A stretch of DNA of 7,838 bases from SLAN01 sp964565375 (GTDB lineage Bacteria > Spirochaetota > Spirochaetia > DSM-27196 > SKKC01), in contig CAZMEV010000126.1 of the NCBI GenBank assembly GCA_964565375.1, positions 1-7,838 on the forward strand, written 5' to 3'. The notes below the pieces were generated by a model. The model was not told where the DNA came from. It searched no databases and saw only the letters and a program-made list of their open reading frames with translations. Shown here one piece after another: positions 1-5,705 of this stretch (its first letter is position 1; each line of letters opens with the position of its first letter). The translations under genes were made by a program, and so were the position numbers.

Positions 1-20
1 CCCTGCCGGTATCCACTTTT

Positions 21-773
21 CTAAAGCCGACCTGCCTCGATAATTCTGTCAAGAAAGGCTCTGGTGCGCGCATGTTCAGGGTTCGTGAAGAGCTTGGCCG
101 GCACATCCTCTTCGAGGATTCTACCGCCCTCGAGAAAACAGACGCGGTCGGCCACATCGCGGGCAAAGCTCATTTCGTGCGTGACAATAACCATGGTCAT
201 GCCGTCATCGCGCAACCCTTTTATGACATCGAGCACGCCGCCGATAAGTTCCGGGTCGAGCGCCGCGGTTACCTCGTCGAGCAGCAGAACATCCGGATTG
301 GTTGCAAGCGCCCGCACGATTGCCACGCGCTGCTGCTGCCCACCGGATAGCTGTTCGGGGTAGGCGTGGGCAAACTGCTGCATGCCGAACCAGGAGAGAA
401 GTTCGTGCGCGCGCTCCTCGCTTTCCTTGCGGCCGAAGCCATGCACCTTCCTCGGCGCAAGGGTAATATTATCGAGGACTTTCATGTGCGGAAACAGGTT
501 GTAGGCCTGAAACACAATACCGATGCGCTTTCGAAGCCCGTTCCTGCCGAAGTGTTCCTCGTCGTAGATCGAGTAACCATCAACATAAATCGTTCCGTGA
601 TCGAAGGGGACGAGCTGATCAATGCAGCGCAGGAGGGTCGACTTACCCGAACCCGAGGCCCCGATAAGGCCCACGACTTCGTGCTCGGCAACCGACAGGT
701 CGACCGCGTCGAGCACGAGATTGGTACCGAAGTACTTGGTGACGTTCCGAATATCAATTCGCGGGGTTGCCAT
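21..773 (-). CDS. Amino-acid-type ABC transporter ATP-binding protein (GlnQ/HisP family)
   Basis: This is the nucleotide-binding subunit that hydrolyses ATP at the inner face of the membrane to drive import by the adjacent permease. The 250-residue product has every ABC landmark: Walker A GASGSGKST (38-46), Q-loop Gln89 in VFQAYNLFPH, signature LSGGQ (142-146), Walker B VLLLDE (162-167), D-loop ALD (171-173) and switch His199 in VTHEMSFA. Length and the NLFPHMKVLDNITLAP and ALDPEL stretches are typical of polar amino acid importers. One small oddity is DEVTAALDP, where the family usually has DEPTSALDP. The start ATG shares one base with the permease stop (TAATG), so translation is probably coupled. 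It is the last gene of a three-gene operon. No terminator is visible in the 20 bases left before the window edge. The subfamily is secure; the substrate is not known. Confidence 0.95.
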   Translation of the reverse strand: MATPRIDIRNVTKYFGTNLVLDAVDLSVAEHEVVGLIGASGSGKSTLLRCIDQLVPFDHGTIYVDGYSIYDEEHFGRNGLRKRIGIVFQAYNLFPHMKVLDNITLAPRKVHGFGRKESEERAHELLSWFGMQQFAHAYPEQLSGGQQQRVAIVRALATNPDVLLLDEVTAALDPELIGGVLDVIKGLRDDGMTMVIVTHEMSFARDVADRVCFLEGGRILEEDVPAKLFTNPEHARTRAFLDRIIEAGRL

Positions 774-1648
774 TACACAGTCCTCTGCAGTCGCCGTTCC
801 TGATCCCGCTTCGTGACCCAGTCGGTAAGTCGGGCCATGGGAATAGTGGCGGCGAGAAACAGAACCGCCGCCGCGATCAGCGATGAATAATTGAAGGTGC
901 GTGCCGTGTAAATCTGCGCTTCGCGCACTGCGTCGCGTACGCCGATTACACTGAGCAGGGCAACATCCTTCTGCAGCGCGACCGCAAGATTAAGAAGCGC
1001 CGGTATGACATTGCGAATTGCCTGCGGAATAATCGCATAGCGAAGCGCCTGCCACTGCGATAGACCGAGCGCTTTCGCAGCGGCGCGCTGCCCGTCATGC
1101 ACCGCTTCCATTCCCGAGCGGTACACCTCGGCGGCATACGCCGAGTACCCGAGGACCATTGCCACCGACCCCCAGAAGAGATTACTGCTCGGCAGTCCTG
1201 GAAGCTGCAGCGCAGGCACCCCGAAGCCGAACAGCAGCACGAGAAGCAGCGACGGAAGACCACGCAGCAGATCAATATATACCACCGCGAACACCCGCAG
1301 CGGTGCAAACCATGGCCCGGTCAGCGATCGGAAGACAGCAAGCATGAGCGCCCATATCGCGATCGCCACCAGGGCAACAACCCAGACACTCATATTAATG
1401 AGAAAGCCCTGAAACACGCGCGGGAATGCTTCGAGAATCGCTTCGAGGTTAAAGAACTGAAACTGTATGCGCGGCCAGTGCTCGGCGGAGGTAATAGCAC
1501 GCCAGATAAGGCCGAATACGACGACGACGCTGGTCACACTTATAAAGAACGGGACAAAGCGTTCCTTGAAGCTTACGCTCTGCTGTCGCGGAGGGAGAGG
1601 GGTGCGCGCCGGAGACTCCGGCGCGCTGTCATTGGAACCGGAAATCAA
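773..1648 (-). CDS. Amino-acid-type ABC transporter permease (HisM/GlnP family)
   Basis: This is the membrane subunit of the importer, 291 residues. Hydrophobic segments lie near residues 33-52, 80-105, 118-145, 157-175 and 255-272. The cytoplasmic EAA-type loop that docks on the ATPase is clear at about 183-215: AAAKALGLSQWQALRYAIIP followed by QAIRN. The N-terminus is a hydrophilic tail of about 30 residues rich in Pro and Ser. I accept a TTG start at 1648-1646 because no Met occurs in this frame before residue 86, and a GGAG (1660-1657 on the minus strand) sits eight bases upstream. The TTG overlaps the TGA stop of the binding-protein gene (TTGA), and the 3' end overlaps the ATPase start, so all three genes are translationally linked. 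Only one permease gene is present, so the channel is probably a homodimer unless another permease lies elsewhere. Confidence 0.93.
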   Translation of the reverse strand: MISGSNDSAPESPARTPLPPRQQSVSFKERFVPFFISVTSVVVVFGLIWRAITSAEHWPRIQFQFFNLEAILEAFPRVFQGFLINMSVWVVALVAIAIWALMLAVFRSLTGPWFAPLRVFAVVYIDLLRGLPSLLLVLLFGFGVPALQLPGLPSSNLFWGSVAMVLGYSAYAAEVYRSGMEAVHDGQRAAAKALGLSQWQALRYAIIPQAIRNVIPALLNLAVALQKDVALLSVIGVRDAVREAQIYTARTFNYSSLIAAAVLFLAATIPMARLTDWVTKRDQERRLQRTV

Positions 1649-2499
1649 CCGGATATCTCCGGAATTTCGGCCGGATCGATCAGGTACTCTTCGATGAGCT
1701 CATCGATAACGCCACGCTCGATAATCGCGTCGAGCCCTTCATTGATCCAGTCGACAAGCCCGTTTCCCTGTTCAAACAACAGACCATGTCCGTTATCGTT
1801 CGGGTCCGGCGGGAGAATCGCGGTGATCTCCGCCTCGGGAACCTGTACATCGGTCGCGAAAATACCGGTCGGAAGCGCAACCACAGTCGCATCGATCTGG
1901 CCGCCCTGAAGTGCCTGAAAGGTACCTGCCTGATCATCGAAAACCGCTGCATTCTGGATATCCAGAATATCTTCAAGGTAGTCAAGGTCGGTTGTGCCGA
2001 TAGTGGCGCCCCAGGTTGCCTCTCGAAGTTCAGCAAACGACGTGGCGTCGACAACCGGACTGTCGGGAAGTGCCACGACAACTTTGTCCGGCTCGAAGTA
2101 GACCCTGGAAAAGTCGACGATCTGCTGCCGGTCTTCGGTAACCGAAATCTGACGAATTGCAAAGTCGAACGGCTTGGGCCCCGGGGCGATCGTCTGGTCG
2201 AAGGTAAGCCCCCGCTCCCACACAACCTGGTCCTCGCTGAAACCGAGCGCTTCGGCAAGCGCGTAAATCATCGCGTTTTCAAAGCCCTCGCCACTCGCCG
2301 GATCGTCGTTCAGCATCCACGGCGGGTAGACCGGATCGCCGGTTCCCACAGTCAGCTGTCCGGGATTCACCAGCCGCGGATCATCGGGCGTGCGTTCGAG
2401 TTCAGCCGGATCGCGCTCGTCTATCTCCGGTTCCTCCGGACTGCCGGCGGCGAGAAGCAGCGCAAACGCCACCAGAAGCAGCAGCACCTTTCGTATCAT
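1645..2499 (-). CDS. Extracellular solute-binding protein, family 3 (amino-acid type)
   Basis: This is the ligand-capturing subunit of the importer, 284 residues. Residues 1-19 are a signal peptide (MIRK, then a Leu/Ala-rich core ending LLLAAG). Family 3 features follow: VGTGDPVYPPWML (51-63), the TEDRQQIVDFSRVYF segment (121-135) with the Arg that normally grips the ligand carboxylate (Arg124), and VVALPTGIFAT (206-216) in the second lobe. Two points are odd. The lipobox-like end reads LAAGS, with Ser20 (AGT) where a lipidated Cys would stand. At Ala208 the family usually has an Asp that binds the ligand amino group (my alignment to E. coli GlnH Asp157, from memory). The protein is extremely acidic, with Lys only at 4, 109 and 139. 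The start has a good AAAGGAG ribosome site (2512-2506, minus strand). It is the first gene of the operon. The fold is secure; the ligand is not. Confidence 0.92.
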   Translation of the reverse strand: MIRKVLLLLVAFALLLAAGSPEEPEIDERDPAELERTPDDPRLVNPGQLTVGTGDPVYPPWMLNDDPASGEGFENAMIYALAEALGFSEDQVVWERGLTFDQTIAPGPKPFDFAIRQISVTEDRQQIVDFSRVYFEPDKVVVALPDSPVVDATSFAELREATWGATIGTTDLDYLEDILDIQNAAVFDDQAGTFQALQGGQIDATVVALPTGIFATDVQVPEAEITAILPPDPNDNGHGLLFEQGNGLVDWINEGLDAIIERGVIDELIEEYLIDPAEIPEISG

Positions 2500-2615
2500 T
2501 GTGTACTCCTTTCAGGCGATGTCGATGCGTATCCACCGATATCCGGTCACAGAAGCACAGCGCTCCCGGTTCACAGCCGGCATCCTGCGTCAGGCAGCGG
2601 CGTCGCCAGTTTTTG

Positions 2616-2641
2616 GGGTTGCAAGCTCTTGGGTTGCAAGC
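2616..2641. repeat. Direct repeat GGGTTGCAAGC x2 at the predicted transcription start of the ABC operon
   Basis: The 11-mer GGGTTGCAAGC occurs at 2616-2626 and again at 2631-2641, a 15-base period. Each copy contains the palindrome TTGCAA. On the operon's coding strand they read GCTTGCAACCC and lie just downstream of the predicted -10 box, where a repressor could bind. No regulator is identified, so an operator role is inference; a chance duplication is possible. Confidence 0.45.
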
Positions 2642-2647
2642 ACTATG

Positions 2648-2676
2648 AACATAGAAACTGCGCCCCCGTCGGTCAA
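2648..2676 (-). promoter_or_regulatory. Candidate sigma-70 promoter of the ABC importer operon
   Basis: On the minus strand there is a -35 box TTGACC (2676-2671, five of six to consensus), a 17-base spacer, and a -10 box TATGTT (2653-2648, four of six). Transcription would begin near 2641, giving a leader of about 140 bases before the binding-protein start. An imperfect dyad, CTATG-AA-CATAG (2643-2654), overlaps the -10 box. This is the best promoter match in the 413-base region between the two genes. Confidence 0.55.
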
Positions 2677-2723
2677 TACCTTCCGGAAAATGACACGGGA
2701 GATACTGCTGCGGCAGCCGCCCC

Positions 2724-2916
2724 GGCCTGGTCTACGCGCCTGGTCTACGCGCCNNNNNNNNNNNNNNNNNNNNNNNNNNNNNNNNNNNNNNNNNNNNNNN
2801 NNNNNNNNNNNNNNNNNNNNNNNNNNNNNNNNNNNNNNNNNNNNNNNNNNNNNGCCTGGTCTACGCGCCTGGTCTACGCGCCCGGTCTACGCGCCCGGTT
2901 TACGCGCCCGGTCTAC
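2724..2916. repeat. 13-bp tandem repeat array (GCGCCTGGTCTAC), interrupted by the assembly gap
   Basis: The heptamer GGTCTAC recurs every 13 bases: at 2729 and 2742 left of the gap, and at 2858, 2871, 2884, 2897 (variant GGTTTAC) and 2910 right of it. At least seven units are therefore visible, and the true number is unknown. Units next to the gap are identical (GCGCCTGG...), while those nearest the YibE/F gene have drifted to GCGCCCGG. The last unit supplies the TAG stop of that gene (2915-2913, minus strand). The period is not a multiple of three and no reading frame runs along it as a protein repeat, so I treat it as a noncoding minisatellite. GCGC blocks on either side of CTGGTCTAC could form short stems. 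Confidence 0.9.
2754..2853. other. Assembly gap of 100 N inside the tandem repeat
   Basis: Exactly 100 unknown bases, the usual placeholder for a scaffold gap of unestimated size. Both edges are the same repeat unit: the left ends in GCGCC and the right begins GCCTGG. The missing sequence is therefore most likely more repeat units, and the real length may be much shorter or longer than 100. Confidence 0.95.
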
Positions 2917-4205
2917 GGCCAGACATGACCCGCCCGGTGCCGGCTCAATAGCGCCGCAGCAATCCAGGCGGTAATCGGAATGGCAATAACAAGACCGGTA
3001 GTCCCGGCAAGACCTCGCACGACTTCGGTAGCGACGATATCCATATTAATGATGCGGAACCACCCAACCCCCGCCTGCGAGAAGACAAGCATAAGGTTCA
3101 ACGCCCCACCGACATAGGCGAGGAGCAGCGTGTTGGTCATCGTTCCCATGATATCGCGGCCAACGCTCATGCCCGAGCGGGCGAGTTCGCGCCGCGTCAT
3201 GTAGGGGCTCGCAAGCTTGACCTGCTCCGCGGCCGATGCAATGGACATACCCACATCCGCTATTGCGCCGAGCGAGCCGATTATAATACCGGCGAACAGC
3301 AGCCCGCGAATGTCCAGCGTGACATTACGGCTTATGAGAAGCTGCCCCTCGCCGGCACCGAAATTTGTTACCGCTCCCATTTCGCCGAAGCCGGTAAGAT
3401 GCACAAACTGTCCGACGCTGTGCGCAAGCACACCCGCCACCAGAAGCCCCGCGCTCGTGCCGAGAATGGCCGCCAGCGATTTAACGTTCACCCCGCCGAT
3501 GGTCAGAAGAATACAACTGACAATACCCACGGCCGAAAGCACCGCCACCGGAATCGGGGGCGCCCCCTGTAACAGGAGCGGAATCATTATATAGAACAGA
3601 ACTACCGCGGTAAGCGCCAGCGTAAAAAGCGTTCGCAGACCGTGCCGCCGCCCCACAAGAACAAGCACGGCCGCAAACCCGACAAGCAGGTAAAACAGCC
3701 CCCGCTGGCGCACGACATCTTCAAAGTGGAAGCTGATGTTTTCCCCGCGCCCTGTGCTTCGAACAATAATGTCCATGCCTTCGACCATGGCAACGCTGAG
3801 GAATTGCCGGTCCGGAGCAAGCCGCCGCCGTAGCTCAACCTCTTCGCCCTCGTGAGGCCCGTCGAGTATTTCCACCTGCGCGCGCTGCACCGCAGGCGCA
3901 CGAACGCCGGAGGCGTCTCCAGGAGCGGAGTGGCCGTCGCTCTCGCCCGCCTCCGCCGGTCCGCCTTCAGTAGGCTCACCGCCGGGAGTTGTCTCATCGC
4001 CCGCCGGCCCGTCGCCGGCCCAATCGTTTTCGACCGAGATGACGCGAGCGCGGTAGACATTCTCGCGCCCGCTCCGCGCGTGGTCATCAAGCGCGCAGCC
4101 GGAGAGGGCAACGCCCAAGGCAAGGAGAATCCACACGCCCGGGCTCAGTCGACCGCGCGCATGCCGAACGCTATTCTGAATTCCAACCGATCTTTTCGTT
4201 ATCAT
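2913..4205 (-). CDS. YibE/F-family multipass membrane protein with lipoprotein-type signal
   Basis: The family is recognised from conserved stretches near the C-terminus: GAIADVGMSIASAAEQV (313-329) and GRDIMGTMTNTLLLAYVGG (349-367). The biochemical role of YibE/F proteins is not established, so I assign none. The 430-residue product starts with a basic segment, a hydrophobic core (24-36) and a lipobox LSGC with Cys37. An outside domain follows. It is split by a linker rich in Gly, Pro, Glu and Asp (about 62-103) and resumes with QVEILDGPHEGEEV (110-123). About seven membrane segments follow from residue 168 to 421, including 168-186, 217-237, 243-264, 355-378 and 400-421. The ATG is preceded only by a weak AGGT-type ribosome site. 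The gene stands alone, divergent from the HAAS-like gene, with short tandem repeats at both ends. Its TAG stop lies inside one repeat unit. Confidence 0.88.
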   Translation of the reverse strand: MITKRSVGIQNSVRHARGRLSPGVWILLALGVALSGCALDDHARSGRENVYRARVISVENDWAGDGPAGDETTPGGEPTEGGPAEAGESDGHSAPGDASGVRAPAVQRAQVEILDGPHEGEEVELRRRLAPDRQFLSVAMVEGMDIIVRSTGRGENISFHFEDVVRQRGLFYLLVGFAAVLVLVGRRHGLRTLFTLALTAVVLFYIMIPLLLQGAPPIPVAVLSAVGIVSCILLTIGGVNVKSLAAILGTSAGLLVAGVLAHSVGQFVHLTGFGEMGAVTNFGAGEGQLLISRNVTLDIRGLLFAGIIIGSLGAIADVGMSIASAAEQVKLASPYMTRRELARSGMSVGRDIMGTMTNTLLLAYVGGALNLMLVFSQAGVGWFRIINMDIVATEVVRGLAGTTGLVIAIPITAWIAAALLSRHRAGHVWP

Positions 4206-4228
4206 GGAGCTACCTGATTATGATCCCG

Positions 4229-4268
4229 CCTGGTCGTGGCCACCTGGTCGTGGCCGCCTGGTCGTGGA
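4229..4268. repeat. 14-bp tandem repeat (CCTGGTCGTGGCCR), three copies, with hairpin potential
   Basis: CCTGGTCGTGG occurs at 4229, 4243 and 4257, a 14-base period; the first two units are completed by CCA and CCG. Within the array GGCCAC-CTGGTC-GTGGCC (4238-4255) forms a perfect six-base-pair stem with the loop CTGGTC. The core CCTGGTC is shared with the 13-bp array at the other end of the YibE/F gene. It lies in the 245-base divergent intergenic region, 24 bases from the YibE/F start codon, and would be in that gene's leader or promoter. Confidence 0.85.
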
Positions 4269-4375
4269 CATCTTTCAGTCGGTCAAAGATACGCCGTTGC
4301 CCGCCCGCACGTCCAACATCGCCCGCGCGCAGGACTCAGCAAACGCATCATAGCCGCGCGTGGGAAACATCGACC

Positions 4376-4405
4376 TTTACATCCCCAAAACGACACTGGT
4401 GTAAT
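4376..4405 (+). promoter_or_regulatory. Candidate sigma-70 promoter of the HAAS-like membrane protein gene
   Basis: The -35 box is TTTACA (4376-4381, five of six to consensus). An 18-base spacer follows, then the -10 box TGTAAT (4400-4405, five of six). A start near 4412 would give a leader of about 40 bases ending in the strong GGAGG ribosome site at 4438-4442. No comparable promoter was found for the divergent YibE/F gene. The rest of the 4206-4450 region holds only the 14-bp repeat. Confidence 0.55.
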
Positions 4406-4450
4406 ACGAACCCTGAGCACATTCGCTTAAACCCGTTGGAGGTAGGGACA

Positions 4451-5497
4451 ATGATCGCAACACTGCTTCGCCTTCCCCGCCCCCGCTTCGAAAAGCGCCT
4501 GGCCACCGGCATCGAAGCCGTAGATTCTTTTATTCGGGAGGTCGATGGTTATCTTCTCGGAAGCGCAGGCATCAGGCGGCTGACCCTGCTTGAACTTCGC
4601 GACCATCTGCTTACGGAAATCGAGCGCCTCGAAGCCGACTCCGGTGACCGTGAACGCGCGGCGGCTGAAGCGGTGGCAGCAATGGACGACCCGAAGGAGT
4701 ACGGAGCCGCTCAGCGCGCTGAGCTTCGCGATCGGTTTGCCGCGGCGGTCCTTCGGGCAGGCCTTCCCTTCGCGTTTCTTATGCTCCTTTTCGATTATCT
4801 CGATGCTGCACCGGCGGCTTCGAGTATCGCCTCCGCTCTGACCTTTTTCATCCTGTACGCCCTGCTCTTCGGACTTGCAATGGGCTGGCTTCTGACCTAC
4901 GTGATCGCACCGCGTCCGAGCCTGGTCGACGATACCGTTGCCACGTCGGCACAGCTGACTCCGGCTCGCGCTCCGGCTGCCGAAAACGATACCTTCTTCG
5001 TGAGGCTGTCGCCGGGATGGCGAGTCTCCGTTTTCCTGCTCGTTGTCGTAATGGCAGGAATCGCCGCATCATCGCTTCTTTCGCTCGTGTGGCGGGGCGG
5101 CGCCGCGTTTTCCGATATGGCTGCCTTTTCCGATATGGCCGCGCTCGGCGACCTTCTCCTTTTTGTCATCGCCGTCTACGTAATGAACATTGCCCGATCG
5201 CTTCGCACGATCGCTGTTACCCCGGATCGGCTCGAGGTTCGCGGCATTGCAGGCTCAAAGGTCATTCCACGCCGAAGCATCGTCTCGGCTGTGCGGTGTT
5301 CGACTGCCGCAGATGTTCTCCTCGGCAGACAGAACTGCTACCGCATTGCCTATGCCGTCGATGCGCAGGAGGGAAGCGGGGCCGGTACGGCGGCAGTTCG
5401 AACGCGGCGGGCAGCCATCGTCTATGTCCATGAAAACCTTGAAAACGGCAGTCGCTTTGCCGCGTTTCTCGACAGTATTGGCGCGCGCCGGGGCTAA
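4451..5497 (+). CDS. Membrane protein with HAAS-like helical N-terminus and PH-like C-terminal domain
   Basis: I do not recognise a named gene. The reading frame is open from further upstream, but I start at 4451 because GGAGG (4438-4442) lies eight bases before this ATG; the upstream extension covers the tandem repeat and promoter. The 348-residue product begins with a charged helical region (about 21-95): ELRDHLLTEIERLEAD, then AAAEAVAAMDDPKEYG. This resembles the HAAS/permease-prefix helices often found on bacterial membrane proteins. Likely membrane segments are 98-117, 127-152, 190-214 and 232-248. The C-terminus (about 249-345) contains TIAVTPDRLEVRG and KVIPRRSIVSAVR, the pattern of bacterial PH-like (DUF304-type) domains. 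Between segments 3 and 4 the motif AFSDMA is duplicated. No PadR regulator, the usual partner of HAAS proteins, is next to it. The architecture is fairly supported; the function is unknown. Confidence 0.82.
   Translation: MIATLLRLPRPRFEKRLATGIEAVDSFIREVDGYLLGSAGIRRLTLLELRDHLLTEIERLEADSGDRERAAAEAVAAMDDPKEYGAAQRAELRDRFAAAVLRAGLPFAFLMLLFDYLDAAPAASSIASALTFFILYALLFGLAMGWLLTYVIAPRPSLVDDTVATSAQLTPARAPAAENDTFFVRLSPGWRVSVFLLVVVMAGIAASSLLSLVWRGGAAFSDMAAFSDMAALGDLLLFVIAVYVMNIARSLRTIAVTPDRLEVRGIAGSKVIPRRSIVSAVRCSTAADVLLGRQNCYRIAYAVDAQEGSGAGTAAVRTRRAAIVYVHENLENGSRFAAFLDSIGARRG
5105..5140 (+). repeat. 18-bp in-frame tandem duplication inside the HAAS-like gene
   Basis: Codons 219-224 and 225-230 both encode AFSDMA, and the two 18-base copies match at 16 positions. 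The following codons (ALGDLL) look like a more diverged third copy. The duplication lengthens the external or cytoplasmic loop just before the last membrane segment and keeps the frame. Near-identity at the DNA level suggests it is recent. Confidence 0.85.
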
Positions 5498-5537
5498 TAG
5501 CACCTCATTCGCAAACGCCGCCTGATTCTCACGTAGT

Positions 5538-5566
5538 GCCGGTCTCAAATTGCGACCGGCTTTTTT
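5538..5566 (+). terminator. Intrinsic terminator after the HAAS-like gene
   Basis: A perfect seven-base-pair stem, GCCGGTC (5538-5544) with GACCGGC (5554-5560), has a nine-base loop and is followed directly by TTTTTT (5561-5566). It lies 41 bases past the stop codon. This is the clearest Rho-independent terminator in the window. Confidence 0.88.
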
Positions 5567-5581
5567 CGGCCCCAGGCGGGG

Positions 5582-5605
5582 TTTGCACCCTTTACGGGTC
5601 GCAAG
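5582..5605 (+). other. Bulged stem-loop between the terminator and the FMN-protein leader
   Basis: TTGCACCC (5583-5590) can pair with GGGT and GCAA (5596-5599 and 5601-5604) across a TTTAC loop with one bulged C at 5600. It has no T-run, so it is not a classic terminator. It overlaps the weak -35 candidate of the next gene and could be a protein-binding dyad or chance structure. Confidence 0.4.
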
Positions 5606-5618
5606 ACATCTCGATAAC
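5591..5618 (+). promoter_or_regulatory. Weak candidate promoter for the FMN-binding protein gene
   Basis: TTTACG (5591-5596) and GATAAC (5613-5618) each match the sigma-70 boxes at four of six positions and are 16 bases apart. The predicted start near 5625 would put the large stem-loop (from 5626) at the very 5' end of the message. A promoter is expected here because a strong terminator precedes it, but these boxes are poor matches. Confidence 0.3.
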
Positions 5619-5625
5619 ATGAAAA

Positions 5626-5688
5626 CGGTGTGGCGAAAGATTCGCAGGCGGTGGCGACTATCCAATGCGAATCTGTAAAACCACACCG
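5626..5688 (+). promoter_or_regulatory. Structured 5' leader (nested stem-loop) of the FMN-binding protein gene
   Basis: Two nested perfect pairings are visible. The outer stem is CGGTGTGG (5626-5633) with CCACACCG (5681-5688). The inner stem is AGATTCGCA (5638-5646) with TGCGAATCT (5666-5674). The internal loop is CGAA opposite GTAAAA, and the apical loop is 19 bases. The structure ends five bases before the AAGGAG ribosome site (5694-5699), so it could affect translation or message stability. It does not match the FMN, c-di-GMP or fluoride riboswitch consensus as I remember them. A function as a regulatory RNA element is inference. Confidence 0.55.
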
Positions 5689-5705
5689 GACACAAGGAGT
5701 TTTTT

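Noticed and set aside
2724..2916. CRISPR array
   Set aside because: The units are contiguous 13-mers with no unique spacers and no cas genes nearby; this is a simple tandem repeat.
1786..2928. Long plus-strand open frames over the binding protein and gap (also 1097-1909 and 2390-2974)
   Set aside because: They lie antisense to well-recognised importer genes, two of them run through the N gap, and their products show no family features. They are shadows of GC-rich coding sequence.
4206..4330. Sigma-70 promoter for the YibE/F gene on the minus strand
   Set aside because: The CATAAT near 4217-4222 is too close to the start codon and has no -35 partner; TTGGAC and TATCTT are 19 bases apart and poor. 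I could not support any site.
4220..4450. N-terminal extension of the HAAS-like protein to 4220
   Set aside because: The added 77 residues would be translated from the tandem repeat and promoter region. The ATG at 4451 has a GGAGG at ideal distance.
5570..5705. FMN riboswitch controlling the FMN-binding protein
   Set aside because: The conserved RFN element blocks are not present in this leader as I know them; only simple nested stems are seen.
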